The notes: generated by a model not told the origin, from the letters alone. 64,000 nucleotides of DNA from Sphingomonas sp. Leaf357 (GCF_001423845.1 NZ_LMPM01000002.1:186001-250000), one strand, 5' to 3'. Positions 53,235 to 62,403 are shown, counted from the stretch's first letter. Numbers and translations: made by a program.

Positions 53235-54650
53235 TCACGCCGCCATCTCCCGCGCCACGGACACGTCATCGAACGGCAGCACCAGATCGCCGACGATCTG
53301 CCCCTGCTCATGCCCCTTGCCCGCGACCAGCACGATATCCTCGGGGCCTGCCATCGCGATGGCCGCGCCGATCGCGTCGCGCCGCGATCCGATCTCCGTC
53401 GCGCCCGGTGCGCCCTGCATCACCATCGCGCGGATCGCCGCCGCATCCTCGCCACGCGGATTGTCGTCGGTCACGATCACCACGTCCGCCATCGCCGAGG
53501 CGATCGCGCCCATCGCGGAGCGCTTGCCCTGGTCGCGATCGCCGCCTGCGCCAAACACCACGATCAGCCGGCCCTTGGCATGGGGTTTCAGCGCGGAGAT
53601 CGCCGCCTCCAGCGCATCCGGCGTATGCGCGTAATCGACATAGACCGGCGATCCCTTGGCCGAGATCACCGCGCGCTCCAGCCGCCCGCGCACCGGCTGC
53701 AACCGCGCCACCGCCGCCAGCGTCGCGGTCACGTCGCCGCCGGTCGCGATCGCCAGTCCGGCCGAAACCAGAGCATTCGCCGCCTGATACGCCCCGATCA
53801 GCGGCAGGTTCACCTTGTGCGTCTGGCCCTCAGCCTCGATCACCAGCCCCTGCCCGAGCAGGGTCGGATCGCGCGACACCAGTTTCAGCGTTTCGCCCTG
53901 CGTACCGACCGACAGCACCCGCACGCCGCGCGCCGCCGCAATCTCGATCACCTTAGCCGACCAGGGATCGTCGGCCCACACCACCACCGCGCCGTCCGCC
54001 GCGACGACTTCGGAAAATAGCCGCGCCTTGGCGTCGAAATAGGCGTCCATCGTGCCGTGATAATCGAGGTGATCGCGCGACAGGTTGGTGAACGCCGCCG
54101 CCCGCACCGGCAGCCCTTCGGTGCGATACTGGTCCAGCCCGTGGCTCGATGCCTCGAACGCGACATGGCTCACGCCCTCGCGCGCCAGCCCCGCCGTGTT
54201 CGACAGGAACGTCACCACGTCGGGCGTCGTCAGCCCGGTCGAGACCCGGTCGTCGCCGGTCGTTACGCCCAAAGTCCCGATCGACGCGGCATGAAACCCC
54301 GCCATGCGCCACAATTGCCGCGTCATCTCCACGCTGCTCGTCTTGCCGTTGGTCCCCGTCACCGCCACCGCGACGGTCGGGAACGGCGCGAAGAACTTCG
54401 CCGCCAGCCCAGCGAACACCTTGCGCGGATTGGCGTCGGCGATGTGCACCGCGCCCTTCACCACCGCCTCGGGCCGAGCGACCACCGCGATCGCCCCGGC
54501 TTTCACCGCCGCGGCGATATAATCCTCGCCATTCACCTTGGCCCCGGCGAACGCGCCGAAGACGCAGCCGTCCGCGACCTTGCGATGGTCGATCGCGAAG
54601 CCGCTGACCGTGTCGGTCTCGCCGGCACCTGTCAGCTGGCCCAGCTTCAT
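53235..54650 (-). CDS. murE: UDP-N-acetylmuramoyl-tripeptide synthetase (meso-diaminopimelate-adding)
   Basis: A 471-residue Mur ligase that adds the third amino acid of the stem. Motifs: FAIDHRKVADGCVFGAFAG, P-loop VAVTGTNGKTSSVEMTRQLW, ASSHGLDQYR, LSRDHLDYHGTMDAYFDAK, YVDYAHTPDALE, and DDNPRGEDAAAI. The DNPR block is the mark of enzymes that use meso-diaminopimelate, so the wall should have the common Gram-negative DAP type. ATG at 54650 overlaps the ftsI stop by four bases. Confidence 0.95.
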   Translation of the reverse strand: MKLGQLTGAGETDTVSGFAIDHRKVADGCVFGAFAGAKVNGEDYIAAAVKAGAIAVVARPEAVVKGAVHIADANPRKVFAGLAAKFFAPFPTVAVAVTGTNGKTSSVEMTRQLWRMAGFHAASIGTLGVTTGDDRVSTGLTTPDVVTFLSNTAGLAREGVSHVAFEASSHGLDQYRTEGLPVRAAAFTNLSRDHLDYHGTMDAYFDAKARLFSEVVAADGAVVVWADDPWSAKVIEIAAARGVRVLSVGTQGETLKLVSRDPTLLGQGLVIEAEGQTHKVNLPLIGAYQAANALVSAGLAIATGGDVTATLAAVARLQPVRGRLERAVISAKGSPVYVDYAHTPDALEAAISALKPHAKGRLIVVFGAGGDRDQGKRSAMGAIASAMADVVIVTDDNPRGEDAAAIRAMVMQGAPGATEIGSRRDAIGAAIAMAGPEDIVLVAGKGHEQGQIVGDLVLPFDDVSVAREMAA

Positions 54651-56377
54651 TCCGGATCTGCCGTGCGCTCGCCCGGGGCCTGCCACAGCAAGGGCAGCAG
54701 ATCGGACTCGTCGATATCCAGCGTCGTGTCGGGGATGACCCCGAGCAACCCGCCGACCCGCGTGATCACGCGGCCGACGACGGGCGCCGCGTTCCAGGCC
54801 GCGGTCTTCCATCCGCCGGTTTCCTTGGTGCCCTGCGGCGAATCGAGCATCGCCAGCACCACGTAACGCGGACGATCGATCGGGAAGGCAGCGACGAACG
54901 TCGCCATGTTGCGCGACCGATCATACCCGCCCCCGCTCGGCACTTCGCCCGTTCCGGTCTTGCCGGCGACGCGATAGCCCGGGGCCTCGCCCTTGCGGCC
55001 GGTGCCCTTGAGCACGATCAGGCGCAGCATCTGGCGCATGCGATAGCTCGTCGCATCGCTGATCACCTTGCGGCCCGGCGCGACCGGATGCCCCGGCCCC
55101 ACCTTCAGCAGGGTGGAAGGCCGCCACGTCCCGCCGTTGACCAGGGCCGCATAGGACGCGGCCAATTGCAGCGGGGTGATCGCGATGCCGTGGCCGTATC
55201 CCGTGGTCATGGTAGTGGTTCGCGCCCAGAATTTGGGCCAGAGCGGTCGCCCCTTTTCGCGCAGTTCGATATCGGGCTTCGTGTCGAGCCCCATCCGACG
55301 AAACATGGTCTGCATCCGCTGCGGCCCGATCTCGTCCGCGATCCGTGCGGTGGCGACGTTCGACGAATAGATCAGCGTCTCGGGCATGTTCAGCCATCTT
55401 TTGGGATCGCCCGCCTCGTCGTGGATCGTGAACCGCCCCACCTTGAGCGGCGCGGTCGCATCGAACCGTCGGCTGATGTCCTTCACCACCCCAAACTCGA
55501 TCGCCGCGGCGACCGTGAGCGGCTTGAAGGTCGAACCGAGTTCATAGACGCTCTGCGTCGTGTTGTTGCGCAATTGCTCGCTGCCCGACAGACCGACCCG
55601 GTTGGGGTTGAACACGGGTAGCGAGACCATCGAGATGACCTCGCCCGTGTCGACGTCGAGCACGATCCCCGCGGCACCGCGCGCCGAGAAGGTCGTCATC
55701 GCCTGGCTGAGTTCGCTCTCCATCGCCGCCTGCACGCGGTAGTCGAGCGACAGCGCCAGCGGCGTGCCGCGCTCGGCCGGGCTGGTCAGCCGCTCCTCGA
55801 ACGCGCGCTCGATCCCGCCCTGCCCCTCGATGATGCGCGAGTCGTTCTTGTTGTGGCCGAGAAAGCCCAGCACGTGCGCCGCCATCGTCGTCTGCGGGTA
55901 CAGCCGCTCGGCCTCCTTCTCGAAGGTCAGCGCCGGCTCGCCCAGCGCATGCACCTGGGTCACCAGCGACGGCGACACATGGTGTTCGAGATACGTGAAG
56001 TTCACGTCCATCGTCAGGCGCTGATAGAAATACTCGACGTCGTGGCCCGGGATCAGTTGCGCCAGCTTCTCGGCAATCTCGCGCTTGTCGCCCAGGATCT
56101 TGCCCGGATGCACACCGATGCCCCACGCCTCGATCGTGCGCGCAAGCGGTTCGCCGTTGCGATCGACGATGTCCGCCCGGCTCCAATTCTCGCCGATCAT
56201 CGCCGTGCGCGTGCTGCCGGAATCGGACACGAACGCCAGCGCGGTCAGCCGGATCAGCACGACGATGATCGCCGCCGTGAACAGCAGCAGCAGGATCATC
56301 AGGCGCATATGTGCCGTCTGGATCAGCGCATGGCGCTGCCCGGCTGGCCGGCGGCCCGGCATCGGTCGGGCGACCAT
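54647..56377 (-). CDS. ftsI: septal peptidoglycan D,D-transpeptidase FtsI (PBP3)
   Basis: A 576-residue class B penicillin-binding protein that cross-links septal peptidoglycan with FtsW. Short cytoplasmic N-terminus, one membrane helix (LMILLLLFTAAIIVVLIRLTALAF), a pedestal domain (IVDRNGEPLARTIEAWGI) and a transpeptidase domain with the active-site SxxK (YELGSTFKPLT), SxN (YSSNVATARIADE) and KTG (VAGKTGTGE) motifs. ATG at 56377 was chosen; a TTG at 56386 adds three residues. It follows ftsL directly. Confidence 0.95.
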   Translation of the reverse strand: MVARPMPGRRPAGQRHALIQTAHMRLMILLLLFTAAIIVVLIRLTALAFVSDSGSTRTAMIGENWSRADIVDRNGEPLARTIEAWGIGVHPGKILGDKREIAEKLAQLIPGHDVEYFYQRLTMDVNFTYLEHHVSPSLVTQVHALGEPALTFEKEAERLYPQTTMAAHVLGFLGHNKNDSRIIEGQGGIERAFEERLTSPAERGTPLALSLDYRVQAAMESELSQAMTTFSARGAAGIVLDVDTGEVISMVSLPVFNPNRVGLSGSEQLRNNTTQSVYELGSTFKPLTVAAAIEFGVVKDISRRFDATAPLKVGRFTIHDEAGDPKRWLNMPETLIYSSNVATARIADEIGPQRMQTMFRRMGLDTKPDIELREKGRPLWPKFWARTTTMTTGYGHGIAITPLQLAASYAALVNGGTWRPSTLLKVGPGHPVAPGRKVISDATSYRMRQMLRLIVLKGTGRKGEAPGYRVAGKTGTGEVPSGGGYDRSRNMATFVAAFPIDRPRYVVLAMLDSPQGTKETGGWKTAAWNAAPVVGRVITRVGGLLGVIPDTTLDIDESDLLPLLWQAPGERTADPE

Positions 56378-56382
56378 GACGC

Positions 56383-56997
56383 TCAACGCAGGCGTCGCGC
56401 TTCTGCGTTCGCGCCGCTGGCCAGATCGCCGAGCATCGAATCGCTCAGCAACTTGCGGTCGAGCATCGCCACCGCCTGGGTCTTCATCGCCTGGAGGTGC
56501 GGACGGGTCACGGCGGCAGTCTTCACCATCGCCGCGCTATGCGCAATCGCCGGCTCGGCGCGCGGCGTAGTCAGGACAGCGGCCATCGCCACCGGAGCCT
56601 GCGCTGCGGGGGCCGGCGTCGTAGCAACCGGAGCGGCCGAACCTGCCGCCTGCGACGGCACGATCGCCGAGGCCATCCGCACATCGGCACCGCCGGTCAG
56701 CGGACGGTGGAAATCGAGCGATGCCAGCGCGGCTTCGTCGCGCACATATTGCGCGGCGACGGGCGCGGACAGGCGCAGCGTGTCGCCGTTCCACTTTTCC
56801 AGCTGCGCGATGTTCGAGCGCGTCTCGAACTCGGTTTCCAGCGCGCGGATGTCGCGCTCGGCCTGCGCGACCTCGGCGGTGGTCGCGTCCAGCTTCTTGC
56901 GCTCGGCGGCGACATGCAGCGGCACGATCAGCACGCTGAGCGCCATCGCCACGCCGATCCCGAACCAGACCAGCATCTTCCACGCAAGCGCGATCAT
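56383..56997 (-). CDS. ftsL: cell division protein FtsL
   Basis: A 204-residue bitopic protein: one membrane helix ([20 protein letters not shown]) followed by a leucine-zipper-like coiled coil ([29 protein letters not shown]) that should pair with FtsB, and then an unusually long Ala/Pro/Val-rich tail of about 100 residues. Typical FtsL is near 100-120 residues, so the tail is extra, as often in alphaproteobacteria. Identity rests on position between rsmH and ftsI. ATG at 56997 overlaps the rsmH stop by four bases. Confidence 0.85.
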   Translation of the reverse strand: MIALAWKMLVWFGIGVAMALSVLIVPLHVAAERKKLDATTAEVAQAERDIRALETEFETRSNIAQLEKWNGDTLRLSAPVAAQYVRDEAALASLDFHRPLTGGADVRMASAIVPSQAAGSAAPVATTPAPAAQAPVAMAAVLTTPRAEPAIAHSAAMVKTAAVTRPHLQAMKTQAVAMLDRKLLSDSMLGDLASGANAEARRLR

Positions 56998-57950
56998 TTC
57001 CGTACTCCTACACTGGTCCAGGGCGCGGCCGACGTCCGCTTCGCCACCCGCAACGTCGCCGATCGCGCCCGCGGGTTGCGCGCGATCTCTTCGTCGCCGG
57101 CGCGGACGGCGCGGGCGACCTGTTCGAAGCTCGGCGCGGCGGCCGCCTTTATCTCGGGCATGTGCCGCGATCCCGAAGGCAGGCCGCCGCTGCGCTCCTT
57201 CAGGAAACGCTTCACCATCCGGTCTTCTCCCGAATGGAAGGTGATCACGGCCAACGTCCCGCCCGGTTTCAGCACCCGTTCGGCGGCGGCCAGGCCATCG
57301 GCCAGTTCGCCCAGTTCGCGGTTCACCTCGATGCGCAGCGCCTGGAAGGTCCGCGTCGCCGGATCCTTCTTGTCGTGCGGTTTGTAGCCGAGCGCGCGAC
57401 GTACGACATGCGCCAGCTCCGCCGTGCGCGTGATCGGCCGCGCCGCGACGATGAACTGCGCCACCCGGCGCGACCGCGGCTCGTCGCCATATTCGTACAG
57501 CACGTCGGCGATCTCGCTCTCGTCGGCGGTGTTGACGAAATCGGCGGCGGTCGGCCCCTCCTGCGACATGCGCATGTCGAGCGGACCGTCCGACTGGAAG
57601 CTGAAGCCGCGCTCGGCCTGGTCGAGCTGCATCGAAGACACGCCGATATCCATCGTCACGCCGTCCACCGGCACCGCGTCGCGCGCCGCCAGCTCCGCCT
57701 CCATCGCCGAAAAGGTCGCGGGCACGAGCGTCAGCGTGTCGTATTCGGCCTCCAGCGCGCGGCCGGCCGCGATCGCGTCGGGATCGCGATCGAAGGCATA
57801 GACGCTCGCGCCGGCCGCCAGCATGCCGCGCGTATAGCCGCCCGCGCCGAAGGTCGCGTCGACATGGACCTCGCCGGGGGCAATGGCGAGCGCATCGAGC
57901 ATTTCGCTGAACAGGACGGGGATGTGCGGGGCGTCGGCATGCGGGGTCAC
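56994..57950 (-). CDS. rsmH: 16S rRNA (cytosine-1402-N4)-methyltransferase
   Basis: A 318-residue SAM-dependent enzyme that methylates N4 of C1402 in 16S rRNA. Motifs: [16 protein letters not shown]-binding [57 protein letters not shown] and [16 protein letters not shown]. Start is GTG at 57950. It overlaps the mraZ stop by four bases. Confidence 0.95.
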   Translation of the reverse strand: MTPHADAPHIPVLFSEMLDALAIAPGEVHVDATFGAGGYTRGMLAAGASVYAFDRDPDAIAAGRALEAEYDTLTLVPATFSAMEAELAARDAVPVDGVTMDIGVSSMQLDQAERGFSFQSDGPLDMRMSQEGPTAADFVNTADESEIADVLYEYGDEPRSRRVAQFIVAARPITRTAELAHVVRRALGYKPHDKKDPATRTFQALRIEVNRELGELADGLAAAERVLKPGGTLAVITFHSGEDRMVKRFLKERSGGLPSGSRHMPEIKAAAAPSFEQVARAVRAGDEEIARNPRARSATLRVAKRTSAAPWTSVGVRK

Positions 57951-58447
57951 AGCGCGATCCCCTTCTGCTTGCAGTGATAGCGGCAGGCCGCCTGCATGAC
58001 GGGATCGACGTCACTCGCCGCCATCAGCGTCCTGGGATCCCAGATCTCGATCCAGTCCATCGTGCCCCAGAAGAACGCCGTCTCGTCGATCCCGGCATAA
58101 TCGCGCGGGAAGCCGGGCATAATGAACCGGCCGCTGCCGTCGAACGGCACCGCTTCGCCGCTCGCGCCGCGCCGCTTGAAATTGTAGTTAGGCTCGCCGT
58201 CCTCGCCGGTGTGCAGCGCCTCGCGCGCATCCAGTTGCGCCTTCAGGATCGCGACATAGGCCGGATCGTAGGCGCGCAGGCAGGTCTGCTTGGGATGGAC
58301 GCCGACGATGACGGTGCCGCCGTCCTTGCCATCGGCTCGCGGGCTGTTCGCCGCCAGCGCCTGGCGGAGGGACGCAGGGATAGCGCACCGACCCTTGTCG
58401 TCGACAAGGCCGATACCGTCCCCCTGATAGTCCACCCGTTCGGCCAC
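57947..58447 (-). CDS. mraZ: transcriptional regulator MraZ
   Basis: A 166-residue AbrB-fold protein with two MraZ repeats ([19 protein letters not shown] and the second half [18 protein letters not shown]), the conserved regulator at the head of dcw clusters. In Escherichia coli it represses its own cluster by binding spaced direct repeats upstream. GTG at 58447, with a GGGG ribosome site. Candidate operator repeats lie about 130-155 bases upstream (see 58578-58602). Confidence 0.92.
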   Translation of the reverse strand: MAERVDYQGDGIGLVDDKGRCAIPASLRQALAANSPRADGKDGGTVIVGVHPKQTCLRAYDPAYVAILKAQLDAREALHTGEDGEPNYNFKRRGASGEAVPFDGSGRFIMPGFPRDYAGIDETAFFWGTMDWIEIWDPRTLMAASDVDPVMQAACRYHCKQKGIAL

Positions 58448-58913
58448 TTGGTCCCCACATTAGCGGGCAAAGCTCTCGCGTTCCCGGAAAGCGACCTTCA
58501 AGTCGGCTTCCGGTTCCTGACTGGCGCAGGCGAAAGAGTATGCCCCTCTATGTGAAGATGGTTATCTTGGGTTAACCGGGGATTCAAGGGGAAACCCGGG
58601 GACGGAGCGGGATTTGCTGCTATCTGTCGCTAAATAACACCAAATATATCGCACCCGAAATGGGGCGTTCCGGATCCGTTCGCGGGAGATGAACAGACGG
58701 GACGGGGATTGCCGGGGATTTCATGGTCGGCGGGCGAATCCGCCATTCGTCGACCGGAATCATGACAGCCATCGGCCTCCCCCAGGTCCTGACGAAGCCG
58801 AGCCGTCGGTTGGCGGCCCTACGCCTATTTACCCCGAAAGTTCTGTTTTTGTTCTTCCAAAGTTGGATTTTGATGTTCGGTTAGAACGTCCCTCGACTCG
58901 AAAGGACGATCCA
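58448..58913. other. 466-bp gene-free region at the head of the dcw cluster
   Basis: No gene is supported; the rightward frames here are shadows. It should carry the leftward mraZ promoter(s) and the rightward promoter for the small gene at 58914. It contains the three GGGGA repeats and a GC-rich stretch with the palindromic TTAACC nearby. I see no other clear motif. Confidence 0.6.
58578..58602 (+). promoter_or_regulatory. candidate MraZ operator: three GGGGA repeats with 10-bp period
   Basis: GGGGA occurs at 58578, 58588 and 58598, each pair separated by exactly five bases, with weaker GGGT (58569) and GGGA (58609) at either end. MraZ of Escherichia coli binds TGGGA-type repeats with a five-base spacer upstream of its own gene. 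The repeats are on the strand opposite to the E. coli orientation relative to the gene, so the match is suggestive rather than certain. Confidence 0.45.
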
Positions 58914-59168
58914 ATGAGCAAATACTCTTTTCAGCAGTTGTTGCCGTACCAGGAGTATCTGGCCTCCTATTTCTCCCAACTCGGCGGCGACGTCGCGGTG
59001 ATGGGGCGTATTGCCGCTGCATACGCGGTAAACGAAGCGTCGCCGCCGGCGCAGCCTTCCGCGGCGGCACGGTCGTGGACGTTCCGACCCGGACCACGCC
59101 GCCGATCGCGGCACCCGCGAACAATCCTCGAATTGACCGCGTCGTCGTCAATCCGCAGACGGATGTGA
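58914..59168 (+). CDS. N-terminal part of a glycine-rich protein, followed by frame change
   Basis: An 84-codon frame with a strong AAAGGA ribosome site. The start MSKYSFQQLLPYQEYLASYF looks like a true N-terminus; the last part (SWTFRPGPRRRSRHPR) looks like an out-of-frame tail. Near 59040 the other rightward frame becomes coding-like (AAGAAFRGGTVVDVPTRTT) and continues into the protein at 59075. A one-base slip there would fuse the two into a single polypeptide of about 350 residues. Either a real mutation, a sequencing slip or a programmed -1 shift is possible; no classical slippery heptamer is seen. Confidence 0.55.
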   Translation: MSKYSFQQLLPYQEYLASYFSQLGGDVAVMGRIAAAYAVNEASPPAQPSAAARSWTFRPGPRRRSRHPRTILELTASSSIRRRM

Positions 59169-59971
59169 TCTTGGTTGTTCAGGGAACGGAGGCGGCATCC
59201 CCGACGCCGCCGCTGGTACCGTCGGGCTATTTGCCGCTCGCCCGGATCGCGCTTGCCCCCGCCACCACTGCGATTACCAACACGGCGATCACGGACGAGC
59301 GCGTCACGACGACGGCCGCCACCTCCACGCCCGGCGGATTGGTCGGCGTGCAGACGTTCACGAGCAACGGCACCTACGTACCCACGCCGGGGACGAACAG
59401 CGTGATCGTCGAAGCGGTCGGTGGTGGTGGCAGCGGCGGCGGATGTGCTGCCACCAGCGGTTCGCAAGGCTCGGCCGCCGGTGGCGGTAGCGCCGGTTCC
59501 TTCGCACGCGCGCGCCTGACCGCCAATTTTTCCAATGTGGCGGTGACCGTGGGAGCGGGGGGCGCCGCGACGTCGGCTGGGTCGGTGACCGGCAACTCCG
59601 GCGGCACGTCCAACTTCGGAACGTTGGTTTCCGCGCCGGGCGGGTTGGGGGGACCTGGAAGTCCTGCCTATAGCCCGCCTGCGCTGGTCGGCGGGGCTCT
59701 TCCCGGCAGCGCCCCGACCGGCGGCAATCTGCTAAGCGCTTTGGGATCTTGCGGCCAATATGGCTCGGTATTGAGTGTCTATGCCGTCATTGCCGGTTGC
59801 GGCGCGCCATCGATCTATGGAGGGGGCGGTGCCGGCGCAGGAAACACACCGGGATTTGCGGCTGGTGCTTATGGTGCGGGCGGCGGCGGTGCTAGTTCGG
59901 TGGGAAGCGGAGCAGCGCGGTCCGGTGGTGCCGGTATGGCCGGTCTGGTAACGGTATATGAATACGCCTGA
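59075..59971 (+). CDS. glycine-rich domain protein, tail/surface type
   Basis: A frame of 298 codons whose first part (DVPTRTTPPIAAPAN) is better read as the continuation of the gene at 58914. After a Pro/Thr/Ala-rich stretch it shows the glycine-rich domain pattern TFTSNGTYVPTPGTNSVIVEAVGGGGSGGG, and then repeated Gly/Ala/Ser-rich segments to the end (GGGGASSVGSGAARSGGAGMAG), closing with LVTVYEYA. Such domains appear in phage tail-fibre and surface proteins. No phage genes surround it. Function unknown. Confidence 0.65.
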   Translation: MDVPTRTTPPIAAPANNPRIDRVVVNPQTDVILVVQGTEAASPTPPLVPSGYLPLARIALAPATTAITNTAITDERVTTTAATSTPGGLVGVQTFTSNGTYVPTPGTNSVIVEAVGGGGSGGGCAATSGSQGSAAGGGSAGSFARARLTANFSNVAVTVGAGGAATSAGSVTGNSGGTSNFGTLVSAPGGLGGPGSPAYSPPALVGGALPGSAPTGGNLLSALGSCGQYGSVLSVYAVIAGCGAPSIYGGGGAGAGNTPGFAAGAYGAGGGGASSVGSGAARSGGAGMAGLVTVYEYA

Positions 59972-59989
59972 TTAGCGTTGTGACAAGTA

Positions 59990-60023
59990 ATTCGGGCGGC
60001 TTCTAACAAGAGACCGCCCGAAT
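59990..60023 (+). terminator. hairpin behind the glycine-rich gene
   Basis: ATTCGGGCGG (59990-59999) pairs with CCGCCCGAAT (60014-60023) with a 14-base loop. It lies 19 bases past the stop codon; no T tract follows, so termination is likely but not proven. Confidence 0.6.
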
Positions 60024-60029
60024 ATCACG

Positions 60030-60200
60030 GTGCAATCACCCGCTCATCTGGTGCGTACGCTGAATCCGGACCTCTATCCCGACCATGTGGCGTTTCGGCA
60101 TGTCATGCAGGACGAACGTCTCGCAGACCCGATCGTGCTGCTGGGCGATCTGCAGGGCTTTCGCACGCAGGGTACTGCCAGCCGCCTATTCGTGCGCTGA
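60030..60200 (+). CDS. possible small unknown reading frame, 56 residues
   Basis: A GTG-started frame ending in TGA between the hairpin and the leftward gene at 60246. The translation (QSPAHLVRTLNPDLYPDHVA, then DPIVLLGDLQGFRTQGTAS) has natural-looking composition and codon use but matches no family I recognise, and no clear ribosome site is present. It may be a gene remnant. Low confidence. Confidence 0.25.
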   Translation: MQSPAHLVRTLNPDLYPDHVAFRHVMQDERLADPIVLLGDLQGFRTQGTASRLFVR

Positions 60201-60245
60201 ACCATTCCCGGCAAAAATGATCGAAGGGCGACCGAAAAACCGGAG

Positions 60246-60554
60246 TTATCGCGCGGCGGTCTTGCTGGCTTTCGGCACGGCATCGGTATTTTCGGTCGCG
60301 GTGCTCGGCGCGACGCCCAGATCGGCCAGCGGTTCGCTACCATCGCCGATCCCGGCCATGTCGTTGCCGATCGTCAGATTGGCGACCACCGCCGGGTTCG
60401 CGCCGCCCGCCACGGCATGCTCGCGGCTCGCGGTCGAGAAGATCGCGGCGGCCAGCCCGATCAGCAACAGCACGGCGGCTAGGCCGATCATGCCGACCTT
60501 CACGCGCTGTGTGGTCTGGCCCCGATCGAGGTTGGGTTCCGGTGATGTCATCAT
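60246..60554 (-). CDS. small single-helix membrane protein of unknown function
   Basis: A 102-residue protein with a polar N-terminus (SPEPNLDRGQTTQRVKV), one membrane helix (GMIGLAAVLLLIGLAAAIFS) and a periplasmic part rich in Ala, Asn and Asp (GGANPAVVANLTIGNDMAGIG). ATG at 60554 (a second ATG at 60551) is used; the frame is open farther. It lies 50 bases behind cysteine synthase in the same direction. I do not recognise a family. Confidence 0.7.
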   Translation of the reverse strand: MMTSPEPNLDRGQTTQRVKVGMIGLAAVLLLIGLAAAIFSTASREHAVAGGANPAVVANLTIGNDMAGIGDGSEPLADLGVAPSTATENTDAVPKASKTAAR

Positions 60555-60604
60555 GCCTGTGGCATAAATGTAACGCAAACGGGTCGTCTTGTCGATGCCA
60601 CGGC

Positions 60605-61597
60605 TTAACTTGCCGCAAGCCAGGGCGGAATCGGCAGTCCCTTGGCCGTCAGCCACTCGCGATTGTACAGTGTCGAGAGGTAGCGAAAGCCGGTATCGCA
60701 GAGGATCGTCGCGATCCGCTTGCCCGGCCCCAGGTGCTTGCCCAACCGCACCGCGCCGGCCACGTTGATGCCCGAAGACAGGCCTAGACAGAGGCCTTCC
60801 TCGGCCAGCAGCCGCACCACCCAATCCATTCCCTCCTCGTCCGAGATCCGGAATTGCGTGTCGATCGGGGCGCCTTCGAGATTGGCGGTGATCCGCGCCT
60901 GCCCGATCCCCTCCGCGACCGAGGACCCCTCGGCCTTCAACTCGCCATGCGCGTAATATTCATACAGTGCCGCGCCGTGCGGATCGCTGAGCGCGATACA
61001 GATCGTTTCGTCCTTCGCCTTCAGCCCCAACCCGACTCCGGCGATCGTGCCGCCCGTCCCGGCCGCGCAGGTGAAGCCGTCTATCCGGCCGTCCATCTGC
61101 TGCCAGATCTCCTCCGCCGTGCCGACGATATGCGCGCGGCGATTGGCGATATTGTCGAACTGGTTGGCCCAGATCGCATTCGGAGTCTCCTCGGCGATGC
61201 GGCGCGAGGTGTGCACGAAATGCCCCGGATTCGAATAGGCCGCCGCCGGCACCAGCACCAGTTCCGCGCCCAGCGCGCGCAGCGTGTCCATCTTCTCGCG
61301 ACTCTGCGTTTCGGGCATGACGATGATCGTCTTGTAGCCCTTGGCGTTGGCGACCAGCGCCAGCCCGATGCCGGTATTCCCCGCCGTTCCCTCTACGATC
61401 GTCCCGCCCGGCTGGATCGCATTACGCGCTTCGGCATCCTCGACGATGTACAGCGCTGCCCGGTCCTTCACCGAGGCGCCGGGATTGGCGAATTCGCATT
61501 TGGCGAAGATCTCGCACCCGCTCGCCTCGCTCGGCCCCTTCAGGCGGACGAGCGGAGTGTTGCCGATGAGAGCGAGCGTATCGGATGTCGTGTGCAT
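60605..61597 (-). CDS. cysK: cysteine synthase A (O-acetylserine sulfhydrylase)
   Basis: A 330-residue PLP enzyme that makes cysteine from O-acetylserine and sulfide. Motifs: IGNTPLVRLKG, PLP-lysine region FANPGASVKDRAALYI (Lys near 44), substrate loop VEGTAGNTGIGLALVA (Ala replaces the more usual Ser of TSGNTG), phosphate-binding AAGTGGTIAGVG, and C-terminal ILCDTGFRYLSTLYN. The TAGNTG change and overall length fit a sub-branch of the cysteine synthase family, so a related activity cannot be excluded. ATG at 61597 gives the family start. Confidence 0.88.
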   Translation of the reverse strand: MHTTSDTLALIGNTPLVRLKGPSEASGCEIFAKCEFANPGASVKDRAALYIVEDAEARNAIQPGGTIVEGTAGNTGIGLALVANAKGYKTIIVMPETQSREKMDTLRALGAELVLVPAAAYSNPGHFVHTSRRIAEETPNAIWANQFDNIANRRAHIVGTAEEIWQQMDGRIDGFTCAAGTGGTIAGVGLGLKAKDETICIALSDPHGAALYEYYAHGELKAEGSSVAEGIGQARITANLEGAPIDTQFRISDEEGMDWVVRLLAEEGLCLGLSSGINVAGAVRLGKHLGPGKRIATILCDTGFRYLSTLYNREWLTAKGLPIPPWLAAS

Positions 61598-61697
61598 GCG
61601 CCTTAGATAGCTCGCCAGCCCGATCCGGCAATGCACGCAATTTCCGATGCGGCAAACCCGGGCTTATGGTAGAAGGATATCTATCGGAGGTAGAGCG

Positions 61698-61961
61698 ATG
61701 GGCGTGCAACTCAACATCAAGGATGCCGAGACCGTTGGACTGGCGAAGAAACTGGCCGACGCGACCGGCCAGTCCGTCACCGCCGCCATCAAGGGCGCGC
61801 TGGAAGATATGCTCCGGAATCGCGAGGAGGAGCGCGTCCGCAAACGGGCGCGTATCGATGAGATGCTGGGCGATCTCGATCGGCACCGCCCTAAGGATGT
61901 GGATGGGTTGTCTTCCCGGGAGATCATGGATGCCATCTACGTCGATGGGTTGCCCGAGTGA
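61698..61961 (+). CDS. vapB: type II antitoxin, VapB/PSK family
   Basis: An 87-residue antitoxin with the Rv0623-like pattern: N-terminal DNA-binding part (VQLNIKDAETVGLAKKLADATGQSV, then TAAIKGALEDMLRN), a basic linker (REEERVRKRARIDEM) and a C-terminal toxin-binding end (MDAIYVDGLPE). The stop overlaps the vapC start (GTGA), the standard coupling of such operons. Ribosome site GGAGG precedes the ATG at 61698; a longer frame to 61647 was not used. Confidence 0.88.
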   Translation: MGVQLNIKDAETVGLAKKLADATGQSVTAAIKGALEDMLRNREEERVRKRARIDEMLGDLDRHRPKDVDGLSSREIMDAIYVDGLPE

Positions 61962-62356
61962 TCATCGATACGTCGGTGATCATCGCCATTCTGACCGACG
62001 AGCCGGAACGGGCGCGATTCTTGGACATTCTGCAGGATACGCCGGACACGACGATTTCGGCAGGGTCGCTGATCGAACTGGCCGCGGTCATCACGCGTAA
62101 GCTCGGCAGCCGCTATATCGTGGTCGCGGAACAACTGTTGGAACAGCTCGAGATACGCATCGCCCCCGTCTCCGAAGAGCAGGCGCAGATCGGATGGCGA
62201 GCATATCAGGAATTCGGCATCGGCACACAGCATCCCGCGAAGCTCAACTTCGGCGATTGTTTCGCCTACGCCCTCGCCAAGGCGACCGGCGAACCGCTCC
62301 TGTTCAAGGGCGACGATTTCTCCAGCACCGACATCAGGTCCGCGCTTCCGTTGTAA
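61958..62356 (+). CDS. vapC: type II toxin VapC, PIN-domain ribonuclease
   Basis: A 132-residue PIN-domain endoribonuclease. The acidic triad is visible: Asp4 in MIIDTSVIIAIL, Glu in SAGSLIELAAV, and Asp in NFGDCFAYALAKATG, with Asp in LLFKGDDFSSTDI completing the site. Toxins of this group cut tRNA or rRNA when free. GTG start overlaps the antitoxin stop by four bases. Confidence 0.92.
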   Translation: MIIDTSVIIAILTDEPERARFLDILQDTPDTTISAGSLIELAAVITRKLGSRYIVVAEQLLEQLEIRIAPVSEEQAQIGWRAYQEFGIGTQHPAKLNFGDCFAYALAKATGEPLLFKGDDFSSTDIRSALPL

Positions 62357-62403
62357 GCGCTGGCCCCCTCCCCATCTACACCGCAACGATGAGGGGATGA
62401 ACC

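Noticed and set aside
58689..58913. Upstream extension of the gene at 58914
   Set aside because: The frame is open but Arg-rich and lacks a ribosome site; the ATG at 58914 has a clear AAAGGA site.
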